A stretch of DNA of 18,516 nt from JAHDCC01 sp964551835 (GTDB lineage: Bacteria > Actinomycetota > Acidimicrobiia > Acidimicrobiales > SZUA-35), in assembly GCA_964551835.1 (NCBI GenBank), contig CAZKEM010000081.1, positions 1 through 18,516 on the forward strand, read 5' to 3'. A program made the position numbers and the translations under genes. The notes under the pieces were generated by a model, which was not told the origin of the DNA, did no database searches, and worked only from the letters and a program-made list of their open reading frames with translations. Position 1 is the stretch's first letter; each line of letters begins with the position of its first letter. This document shows positions 1 through 6,874 of the stretch, piece after piece.

Positions 1-1640
1 TAACGTCGTAGGCGGTGTTTCCGAATCCGACCGGACCCGCCCCGCACGAGTGGATGGCGTCAATCGACGCTCCACGTGCGGCAACTGGGCCGATCAGGCC
101 CGAACCTGAATCGCCTGGGCTTGTGTCGATATCGTAGCGGAGGTAACGAGAGCCGGAGCATTCGCCAGTCGCCGGTCCACGATAGTTTTCTTCTAGAACG
201 ACGCCACACTCGTAGCTGTTGGTCCGGCCTAAAGACGCACAGACGAGGTCACTCCCGGGCTCCCAACTGTTGTGCCGTGCCCGGTACCGAATAAATCGGG
301 CACAGTTTGAATCTGCGTGATAGCAGTTGCTGTCAGCCTGCGGGGTTGACACGCGCTTCATATCCCAGCCATTGATGTCAATGGAGTAGATGTAGCGCGG
401 CCCAGGGGTCAGATGAAACGAGTTGTTTTGGTAGATCTCTTCATTGTTGTTCCATCCACGAAAGTTGTCAAAGTCCCCGCAGTGGCCAGCGGTTATCAAA
501 TACGTCTGATATTTCGAGTGTGCGTTCGCACCCCAGGTGCAGGTTGAATTCCGGTTGAAGAAGATTAGAAGTCCCGGCTGCTGGTTGACTTCTGCGTGAG
601 TCTCGTTAGGTTCACTGTCTTCAAATGGGAGCTCGCCTTCGGTTACAGTAAGTATTTCGTCGGGCGCAATCTTAAGAATACTCTCGGGAAGCGTCTCAGG
701 CTGAGGGGCCGTAATCTCAATGGTCCGCCCTTCCGGCCCGGCGTTGATATAAACGGTGGCCGCGGCGTTTTCTTCTTCGATGGCTTCGAGTATCGCGTCG
801 CGGTACCCCTCAATATCATCCCAAGAATACTCGACCTCTACGATTTCGATGTTCTCTTCGCCTCCGGCCAGCTCTTCCACTCGCTCTTCGTCAATTTCGG
901 AGGCATCTACGACGGCCACGACGATCTTTCCGCCGTTGTTCTGGTCTTGCCACGTTCCAGCGAAGTTGTCTGAGTGCTCGGGCTCATCGCCCTCAGCTGA
1001 TTCTTCACCTCGGCCGACTTCGGAGGCCACCGTAGGTATGCGGTCGCCGACTTCTTGTCGACGTTCAAATTCTTGGGCCTCCGCCTCGGTCATGTAAAGG
1101 CCTAGTGATTCGCTCCCAACGTTTTCGGGCTTTTCTTCGAGGACATCAGCGAGATGATCCGTACCCGAATCCAAGTAGTCGATCTTGTTTCTAAATCGAA
1201 GTTGGTAGTCGATCTGGTGGACAAAGTCGAATTCTTGGTTCCAGTCTTCGCGGGCTGGAGCCAGCTCTTCGGACATGGCTGTGGTTAGAGCCTCCTCGGT
1301 CACCCGCTCGGGCAGGTCGCCTTCTAGCTGATCTCGGGTGATTGGGCCCTCGGTTCCGTACTCGCCGAGACCGCGTTTACTGCTAGCGCTTCTTGGAGTC
1401 TCGTCCTCGGGGGCCGTCGTCGGCTCCGCTACGTCTGTAGCGGCGCCCTCTGGTGCCACCGCGTCTTCTTGAGCCAAAGCGTCTGCGGCCACGGACTCTT
1501 TTTGGACGCTAGCGTCCGGCGCCGTTATCGACTTTTCTTGGTTGGTACCGTTCGGCACCGTTACGATCAATAGTCCAAGAAACAGTGCCAGGCTAAGCAG
1601 CCCGCGCACACCAGTTTTCCACGTCACTCTAGTCTCCATT
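1..1640 (-). CDS. Secreted S1 (chymotrypsin/streptogrisin-like) serine protease precursor, C-terminus cut by window edge
   Basis: An open frame runs from ATG at 1640 leftward off the window (546 codons, no stop). Residues 11-28 are a hydrophobic signal-peptide core after a basic N-terminus. Residues 30-90 are a low-complexity Ala/Glu/Pro/Thr linker. Residues 100-350 are a very acidic region resembling the pro-regions of actinobacterial streptogrisin-type proteases (LYMTEAEAQEFERR near 181; a strand-like VVVAVVD stretch near 240). The catalytic domain follows from about 355: TAGHC gives His386, GWDMKRV gives probable Asp426 and SPGDSGSG gives Ser511, so the triad looks complete. Paired cysteines (C367/C387, C507-region onward) fit disulfides. 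By family it is made as a zymogen, exported and self-processed; substrate is unknown. There is no strong Shine-Dalgarno before the ATG; a GTG four codons in is an alternative start. Only the last part of the domain is missing. Confidence 0.87.
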
Positions 1641-1993
1641 TGTTGCCCGAAAATGTGTTTCTGTCGTTTTGCTGGACCGTCATGCCAACATCGAAGTGGA
1701 CGGTTCAACAAACTCCTAGCTAACAAGAATAGTAACGCTGACCTGGGTATTTCCCCCTAACAAATTGTTACAACTGCGCTCAGGGTTTGGGCGGACCCCG
1801 GTCGGGCCTGCCGCTATTGCCGATTTGTCATTCGTTCCAAACGGGTCCAAAATCTGGCAAGTTTCGACGAACGAAACGTATTTACCCAAGACGACTCCGA
1901 CGACAAAGAAGCCGATTCTTCTTGTCGCATTGGCTACATATCTTGTCATTTCAGCCGTTGCACGTCATGCCGGATTCAAATTACCATAGACCT
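1641..1993. other. Divergent intergenic region between protease and VOC gene
   Basis: This roughly 350-bp gap separates the leftward protease gene from the rightward VOC gene and should carry both promoters. Reading frames cross it, but none shows family features or a convincing ribosome site. The one notable element is a perfect 13-bp palindrome, TAACAAATTGTTA, at 1758-1770. No confident -35/-10 pair was found on either strand. Confidence 0.5.
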
Positions 1994-2377
1994 ATGACTT
2001 CAAACCTTTCACACTTTGCCCTTAACACCGACGACGTTGATGCAAGCCGCGCCTTCTATGAAAGCGTCTTCGGCTGGACGTTCACCTCGTATGGGCCGCC
2101 GGGGTTCTACCAGATCCAAACCGGAACCGACGAAGACCCAGGGGTCAGAGGAGCGTTGCAAGATCGCCGCGAGTTGTTACACGAAATCCCGACCACGGGG
2201 GCCGAATGTACATTCACCGTTGAAGACATCGATGAGACATACCGCAACGTGGCCGAGGCTGGTGGACAGATCCTCATGGAACGTTTCACGATTGCTAATG
2301 TTGGTCATCTCATTGCCTTCAAAGATCCGGGCGGCAACCCAATACTGGCTATGCAGTACGACGACGCGGCCGAGTAA
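1994..2377 (+). CDS. VOC (glyoxalase/bleomycin-resistance fold) family protein
   Basis: This 127-residue protein has the size and pattern of a two-module vicinal oxygen chelate protein. Module 1 is about residues 4-60 (SHFALNTDDVDASRAFYESV, then FGWTF), with His7 as a candidate metal ligand. Module 2 is about 70-123 (CTFTVEDIDETYRNVAEAGG and ending in FKDPGGNPILAMQ), with the usual D-P-x-G-N turn. Family members bind a divalent metal and act as lyases, dioxygenases or drug-binding proteins; many near this size are uncharacterised, so no reaction is assigned. The start at ATG 1994 is chosen because the fold begins right after it; the frame stays open to 1787, but that upstream stretch has no family similarity. 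It appears cytosolic and monocistronic, 32 bp before the next gene. Confidence 0.8.
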   Translation: MTSNLSHFALNTDDVDASRAFYESVFGWTFTSYGPPGFYQIQTGTDEDPGVRGALQDRRELLHEIPTTGAECTFTVEDIDETYRNVAEAGGQILMERFTIANVGHLIAFKDPGGNPILAMQYDDAAE

Positions 2378-2409
2378 CGTATTGCTGAAGGATTCAGTAC
2401 CATTGGGGC

Positions 2410-2874
2410 GTGCCTGAAAATGTCAGTTTGCTGTCTCCTGACGAACGTCGAGAGATGGTCATTACCCGGTTTGAGCGAACCCAGTCTGCGGTAAAGCGAA
2501 TTCTGTTTGCAGGTCTCGGATCGATTTTGCTCGGCGTCGGAATAGCGGGCTACATTATTCCAGGCCTGCCCGGAACGGTCTTTCTTTTAATGGCGCTTTG
2601 GTTCTTTGGACGGTCAAATGAGAAGATGTTTCGATGGATGCTGTCCAACCGCTTTTTCGGTCGTCAGTTGGTTGACTACAAAGCGGGACTTGGCATACCG
2701 CTGGTAATCAAGTTCATCGCAATCGGCTGCATAGTGCTATTCAGCGGCCTCTCGTTGTTCCAGCTCAATGTTTGGTGGCAGCGAGCTGGACTGGGGTTAG
2801 TAGCCCTCTATGGAATCGCCTTCATTGCTACTCGGCCTACTCGGGAAAAGGTTTTAGCCCGTGCTCACCCATGA
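2410..2874 (+). CDS. DUF454 (YbaN-like) small inner-membrane protein
   Basis: This 154-residue membrane protein starts with GTG at 2410; an in-frame ATG at 2455 is an alternative. The hallmark is a hydrophobic hairpin at about residues 30-68 with an Ile-Pro-Gly-Leu-Pro-Gly-Thr turn between two helices, followed by LMALWFFGRS. This matches the DUF454/YbaN signature. A second pair of membrane segments lies at about 95-120 and 125-143, giving four predicted helices with a basic cytoplasmic tail. No enzymatic function is known for the family. Its stop codon overlaps the ATG of the phosphoesterase by four bases (ATGA at 2871-2874), so the two are probably translated together. Confidence 0.8.
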   Translation: MPENVSLLSPDERREMVITRFERTQSAVKRILFAGLGSILLGVGIAGYIIPGLPGTVFLLMALWFFGRSNEKMFRWMLSNRFFGRQLVDYKAGLGIPLVIKFIAIGCIVLFSGLSLFQLNVWWQRAGLGLVALYGIAFIATRPTREKVLARAHP

Positions 2875-3851
2875 CAGGAGATCCATTGGGTGACCAAACC
2901 AGCACTGCCGGGTACGACGTAATTGGCGACATCCATGGGTACGGGGGTCATCTCGAAGGCCTGCTTTTGAAGATGGGTTACCGCGAAAACGGAGCGGGCT
3001 TGTCCCACCCTAATCGACAAGCAGTGTTCGTTGGAGATCTTGTCGACCGCGGTCCGAATCAACTGAAGACGGTAGGAATTGTCCGGACGATGGTCGAGGC
3101 GGGGGCCGCCAAAATGGTCCTCGGTAACCACGAAATCAACGCCATTGGCTACACGATTCCGAACCCTGAAATTGCTGGCGAATATGTTCGGATTCATAGC
3201 GCCCGCAATCGGCGAACCCATAGCGCTTTTCTTGATCAGTTTGTCGAAGGTTCGGCTGAGCACGCTGAAGCGATCGCCTGGTTCCGGACCCTTCCGATTT
3301 GGCTCGACCTCGGCGGGATCCGTGTCGTGCATGCCTGTTGGCACGAAGAGTCGATCGATGTTCTACGTCATTTTGTTGATCCCGGAGACGCCATTTCCAA
3401 CGACATTCTCATTTCGGCTCCCGGTTCGCCCCAACGTCATGCGCTTTCGATCCTTACCCGAGGCCCAGAGATCCCGATTCACCCGCCCTACGTCAATCAG
3501 AGCGGTGGGCGCAGTTCGAAAGCCAGGTTCAAGTGGTGGTCCGAAGATGCGACCACCATGGACCGGGCGGTTGCGTTGCCCGATGGTGCTCGGTCAGAGG
3601 ACGGCTCACTGTACCGGGCGTCCGATTCCGGTCCTGTTGAGTCTCCCGTGGAAATCTACCGCGATGCAGTGCCAGTGTTGTTCGGCCATTATTGGTGGAA
3701 GGGAACGCCAGCTAGAATCTCGCCTTATCTCGCATGTCTTGACTACAGCGTGGCAGGGAGAGGCCCCTTGGTTGCATACCGCTGGCAGGGTGAAGGACAA
3801 CTACTCGACGAACACTTCGTTCAGTTCGGCCCGGTCAACGAACCGGCTTGA
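2871..3851 (+). CDS. PPP-type metallophosphoesterase (ApaH / Ser-Thr phosphatase-like)
   Basis: This 326-residue protein carries the complete PPP-family metal site in order: GDIHG (residues 19-23), GDLVDRGP (55-62), GNHE (85-88), a distal metal histidine in VVHACW (His154) and a C-terminal GHYWW (about 272-276). This supports a dinuclear-metal phosphoesterase acting on phosphoproteins, diadenosine tetraphosphate or related nucleotides; the sequence does not decide which. There is no signal peptide, so it is probably cytosolic. The ATG at 2871 is preferred because it overlaps the upstream stop (ATGA) and sits just before the first motif; the frame stays open upstream to 2772, inside the DUF454 gene. 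It ends at TGA 3849-3851, one base before the stop of the opposing gene. Confidence 0.85.
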   Translation: MTGDPLGDQTSTAGYDVIGDIHGYGGHLEGLLLKMGYRENGAGLSHPNRQAVFVGDLVDRGPNQLKTVGIVRTMVEAGAAKMVLGNHEINAIGYTIPNPEIAGEYVRIHSARNRRTHSAFLDQFVEGSAEHAEAIAWFRTLPIWLDLGGIRVVHACWHEESIDVLRHFVDPGDAISNDILISAPGSPQRHALSILTRGPEIPIHPPYVNQSGGRSSKARFKWWSEDATTMDRAVALPDGARSEDGSLYRASDSGPVESPVEIYRDAVPVLFGHYWWKGTPARISPYLACLDYSVAGRGPLVAYRWQGEGQLLDEHFVQFGPVNEPA

Positions 3852-3852
3852 G

Positions 3853-5316
3853 TTAAAGAGCCGCCGGAACGGTCCGTAAACGGAGAAACGTCGACAGGGC
3901 TCGACGGCCGAAACAAAGCGATCCAAGAGTGAACTGGATGCCTAAAAGAAGCGTCGGGTTTAGGGCTACAACCGGAATCGCTGTGATCCAAAAGATGGCG
4001 AGCCGGGTGCGGGTTAGTGGCTCTTCGATGAAGGTCTTGCTCGGGTGCCAACGGTACACGGCGTATGGGAACCAGCGGTAGAGGACTTGGGCGACCAGCA
4101 TCGCAAGGCCGACTAGGCTCAGCGACGAAATGGCAGCGAAACCCAGGTATTTTCCGGCTTGAAGTAGTAGGTGAGGTACGACCCGTCGTGGTTTCGTTAG
4201 TCGGTTAAACACGAAGAAGGTCGCCCGGATGGCGGCCAAGACCGCAAGCCAGCTGAGCGCCAGCACTGGAACGGTAGTTACGGGTTTTCCGAGGCCCACA
4301 GTAAGGAATAGGCTGGCGACTGAAGTCAAGCAGATCGCCCAAACCCATGGCAGCACGGGCGGTACCGAGCCCTTCACGTCGGCAAAGTTCGACGGCAGCA
4401 TCGGGTCTGCTTCGCGTTCTTCGCCCAGTACGTCGTTTTCGTGGTAGCCGATTTCGTAGGTGACCCACAAGGCGGCTAATGCCAGAAGTACCCCAATGGC
4501 GTGGAGGGGAACTAACGGAACTGTGACCGAACAGGCTAATAAAACGACGTATAGGTCATCTTTTAGCCATGCGTACTTTATGAATTGCCGGTACGGGTTC
4601 TTGGTGACGTGAACGTAGCGGAGTGGAATATAAGGTTTTGGTTTTGGGATTTCAGTCTTGTCGGCCGGGCTAGTGACGAGCGGGTTCTGGCATGAGCCAA
4701 GAAGCGGTTCGTCTGGTGAGTGGGTGATCACGATGGAGTTGGGGACGAGCTTACTGAAACGCGAGTTAAGGACAAGCTCGGTCGTCGGTGTGTGTTGCTG
4801 GCCTCGCCAACTGAACATCCGGGCGGTGACATGGTTTGAGAATCCGAGAGATTCGATCAGCGGCTGGACAATGGGGCGGAGAGCGCCCGAGAAAACCACT
4901 ACCTTTCCTTCGCGATTTCGTAGTTGGTCGACGAGTCCTCGATGGCTGTAGTTGTTGGCAAGAAGGGCGGCTTGTTTGCGCCACATGAACCAGGTCCAGG
5001 GGAAAAATACTATGACGACGAGGGCTCGAACCCAGTTCTGGTTCTGCTTGCCTCCTGGTAGAAGCTTCCAGGGGGCGATCCGGTCGGTTACCGCTAATGT
5101 TGTTGCGACGAGCGTGGCTGGTCGAGCTGTGCTGATAAATAGCTCAGTTGGGTCGGCAAGGCTGTGTAGATTGTTGGCATCGATAAGGAGTGGGACCCGA
5201 GGCTTACTATTGACGACGTCCATCAGCCGGTTCGAGCTGTGCTCCTCTGAATTGGCTTTAGGGGCATGCTGCCCAAAATCTGGGAACGCCTTAGCTGTAG
5301 TTTTTGGCTGTTCCAT
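3853..5316 (-). CDS. Polytopic membrane protein resembling a degenerate HAD-UbiA prenyltransferase fusion
   Basis: This 487-residue protein starts at ATG 5316. Residues 40-215 have the layout of a HAD phosphatase domain: VPLLIDANNL (41-50) where DxDGTL is expected, VVVFSGALRPIV (139-150) at motif II, and VITHSPDEPLL (196-206) at the last motif. The second catalytic Asp is Asn48, and the usual nucleophile context is altered. A membrane segment (about 94-112) interrupts this half. Residues 250-470 hold roughly six or seven more helices. After the second of these comes YHENDVLGEEREADP (291-305), where UbiA enzymes have NDxxDxxxD. HAD-UbiA fusions are known in actinomycetes and transfer prenyl or related groups to membrane lipids. 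Here both motif sets are altered, so activity is doubtful. The fusion assignment is an inference from motif order; an unrelated membrane protein is possible. Confidence 0.5.
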   Translation of the reverse strand: MEQPKTTAKAFPDFGQHAPKANSEEHSSNRLMDVVNSKPRVPLLIDANNLHSLADPTELFISTARPATLVATTLAVTDRIAPWKLLPGGKQNQNWVRALVVIVFFPWTWFMWRKQAALLANNYSHRGLVDQLRNREGKVVVFSGALRPIVQPLIESLGFSNHVTARMFSWRGQQHTPTTELVLNSRFSKLVPNSIVITHSPDEPLLGSCQNPLVTSPADKTEIPKPKPYIPLRYVHVTKNPYRQFIKYAWLKDDLYVVLLACSVTVPLVPLHAIGVLLALAALWVTYEIGYHENDVLGEEREADPMLPSNFADVKGSVPPVLPWVWAICLTSVASLFLTVGLGKPVTTVPVLALSWLAVLAAIRATFFVFNRLTKPRRVVPHLLLQAGKYLGFAAISSLSLVGLAMLVAQVLYRWFPYAVYRWHPSKTFIEEPLTRTRLAIFWITAIPVVALNPTLLLGIQFTLGSLCFGRRALSTFLRLRTVPAAL

Positions 5317-5501
5317 TGTCTAGCACCATCGGTGGGCTTACTTCGTTAGGTCCAAGGCTGGTCAGCGACAGCAGCAGAACCCGGGGGGCGATACGTCCTG
5401 CGGAAGATATGTTTACGTTCTTCAATATTCACTATAGAGCATGGAGAAGGCCGATGTGAGCGCCTAGACATGTTTGTTAAGTCTGAATGGGCGGACCGGA
5501 G

Positions 5502-5537
5502 TTGCGATAGATACTAAGTATGCATATACTCAGTATC
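5502..5537 (+). promoter_or_regulatory. Predicted promoter of the PadR-ABC operon, placing transcription start at the GTG
   Basis: TTGCGA at 5502-5507 (four of six matches to the -35 consensus) is followed after exactly 17 bp by TATACT at 5525-5530. This predicts a transcription start near 5537-5538, on the GTG proposed as the regulator's start, which implies a leaderless mRNA. Leaderless messages are common in actinomycetes. The -10 overlaps the second operator copy. Predicted only. Confidence 0.5.
5511..5536. promoter_or_regulatory. Twin ATACTNAGTAT operator, probable PadR autoregulatory site
   Basis: Two copies of the 11-bp palindrome ATACTNAGTAT lie at 5511-5521 (centre A) and 5526-5536 (centre C), separated by GCAT, with 15 bp between centres. 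Both copies are perfect apart from the free middle base. They overlap the predicted -10 and the regulator's start. PadR-family regulators usually bind short AT-rich dyads near their own promoter, so self-repression is the simplest reading. Confidence 0.65.
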
Positions 5538-6125
5538 GTGATAAAGATGGCACTGCTAGCGTTGCTAGGTAGCGAACGAAAGTACGGTTACCAGCTAAAG
5601 AGCGATTTTGAGGCGGCCACGGGCACTGCGTGGGTGCTCAACATTGGGCAAGTTTACACCACCCTCCAACGTCTCGAACGCGACGGAGCGATTGTCGCAT
5701 TGGGCCAAGATGACAACGGTCGTTCGCTCTATGAGTTGTCCGCCTCAGGTCAGGAACTTCTTGCCGAGTGGCTAAGTTCGGCCGTTGTGCGTTCGGTCTC
5801 GACCCGGGATGAAGTGACGATGAAAGTCTTGGTGGCAAGCGCAACGAGCATCGTCGACCCGGCGGGTACAATTTCTATCCAGCGAGAAGCGGCTATGAAA
5901 GTCCTACAGGAAGCTACCCTCGCCCGAAATATCGCCGAAGGTCTGGCAGACCAACTACATCTAGAACGGCTGATAGTACTAACCAACGCAGAGATCCGCT
6001 GGCTTGACATAGCCGAGGATCGCCTGGCAGAGGTTTCAAACGTAGACCCAGCGGCTAAAAGGCCGCACCGGGACCCGATGACGACGAAAGTCGAATTTGG
6101 AGAAGATCTGGGGAGCAACTCATGA
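5538..6125 (+). CDS. PadR family transcriptional regulator
   Basis: This 195-residue protein has an N-terminal winged helix at about residues 1-75: ALLALLGSERKYGYQLK (5-21), then GQVYTTLQRLERDGAIV (37-53, recognition helix and start of the wing) and RSLYELSASG. The C-terminal part (about 90-170) is largely helical and fits the dimerisation coiled coil of PadR subfamily 1. GTG 5538 is preferred over ATG 5520: it puts the conserved Leu-rich helix four residues after Met, as in relatives, and coincides with the predicted transcription start. ATG 5547 is also possible. It probably represses its own operon, with an effector exported by the ABC transporter relieving repression; this is inferred from context. 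Its stop overlaps the ATPase ATG (ATGA at 6122-6125). Confidence 0.9.
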   Translation: MIKMALLALLGSERKYGYQLKSDFEAATGTAWVLNIGQVYTTLQRLERDGAIVALGQDDNGRSLYELSASGQELLAEWLSSAVVRSVSTRDEVTMKVLVASATSIVDPAGTISIQREAAMKVLQEATLARNIAEGLADQLHLERLIVLTNAEIRWLDIAEDRLAEVSNVDPAAKRPHRDPMTTKVEFGEDLGSNS

Positions 6126-6874
6126 GCGGTAACTCAACGGACGGCATCGATCAAGACAAGTTTGCGATTCAGATTGATAATGCTGTCAAGGAACATCGAG
6201 ATGGCCAAGACATCGTCAGCGCCTTAAACGATGTCTCGCTAGATGTGCCCGTCGGCGAAATGGTCGCAGTGACCGGAAAGAGTGGCTCAGGAAAGTCCAC
6301 TCTCCTTAACATCGTCGGCGGGCTCGAGCCGCTAACGGCAGGGTCGGTCTCGGTTGCCGGTCAGTCACTCGTCGGTCTTAACCGTGCTGAGCTTGCTCGC
6401 CTGCGTCGCAGGACCGTAGGTTTCGTCTTCCAGAACCTAAACCTCGTTCCCTCGTTGACCGCCGAAGAAAACGTCGCATTGCCGCTCGAATTTGATGGCG
6501 TGAAGCCAAAGGTAGCGTCGGAGCTAGCCCGGGCCGCCTTGGAAACGATCAGGATTTCTGAACTCGCCAAACGATTTCCTAGCGAGCTTTCAGGTGGCGA
6601 AAAGCAACGAGTAGCCATCGCTAGAGCAATTGTCGGCGAACGCAAAATCATATTGGCTGACGAGCCGACTGCTGCGCTAGACGACCTCACGAGCCGTATC
6701 GTAATGGGTCTGCTTGCGAAGCTATCGACCGACGGCCTAACGGTTGTGATTGCCACACACGACTCTGAGTTCGCAGCGTATGCTGACCGGGTTGTGCGGC
6801 TAAAAGACGGTTCCATCGAGCACGTATCTGACCGCCCTAGGGTTCCAGCATCGCCAGCAGAGTTACTTCGTTGA
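6122..6874 (+). CDS. ABC transporter ATP-binding protein (MacB/LolD-type)
   Basis: This 250-residue ATPase has all nucleotide-binding motifs: Walker A GKSGSGKST (52-60), Q-loop FVFQNLNLVP (101-110), signature LSGGEKQR (156-163), Walker B IILADEP (176-182), D-loop AALDD and switch His213 in ATHD. The phrase VGFVFQNLNLVPSLTAEENV is typical of the MacB/LolD/FtsE branch, whose partners are FtsX-like permeases. It would power the permease encoded next as a cytosolic homodimer. The gene starts inside the PadR stop codon and ends overlapping the permease start (TTGA at 6871-6874), so all three products should be made together. The last 15 residues, after the DRVVRLKDG strand, are a short tail without a domain. 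Confidence 0.95.
   Translation: MSGNSTDGIDQDKFAIQIDNAVKEHRDGQDIVSALNDVSLDVPVGEMVAVTGKSGSGKSTLLNIVGGLEPLTAGSVSVAGQSLVGLNRAELARLRRRTVGFVFQNLNLVPSLTAEENVALPLEFDGVKPKVASELARAALETIRISELAKRFPSELSGGEKQRVAIARAIVGERKIILADEPTAALDDLTSRIVMGLLAKLSTDGLTVVIATHDSEFAAYADRVVRLKDGSIEHVSDRPRVPASPAELLR

Noticed and set aside
596..1097. Two rightward open frames of 113-125 codons
   Set aside because: They lie opposite the protease gene, have low-complexity Ser-rich or patternless products and no ribosome sites; the leftward frame has a complete catalytic triad.
3810..3822. GAAC and GTTC half-sites resembling a LexA box
   Set aside because: The gap is five bases instead of four and the site is inside the phosphoesterase coding region.
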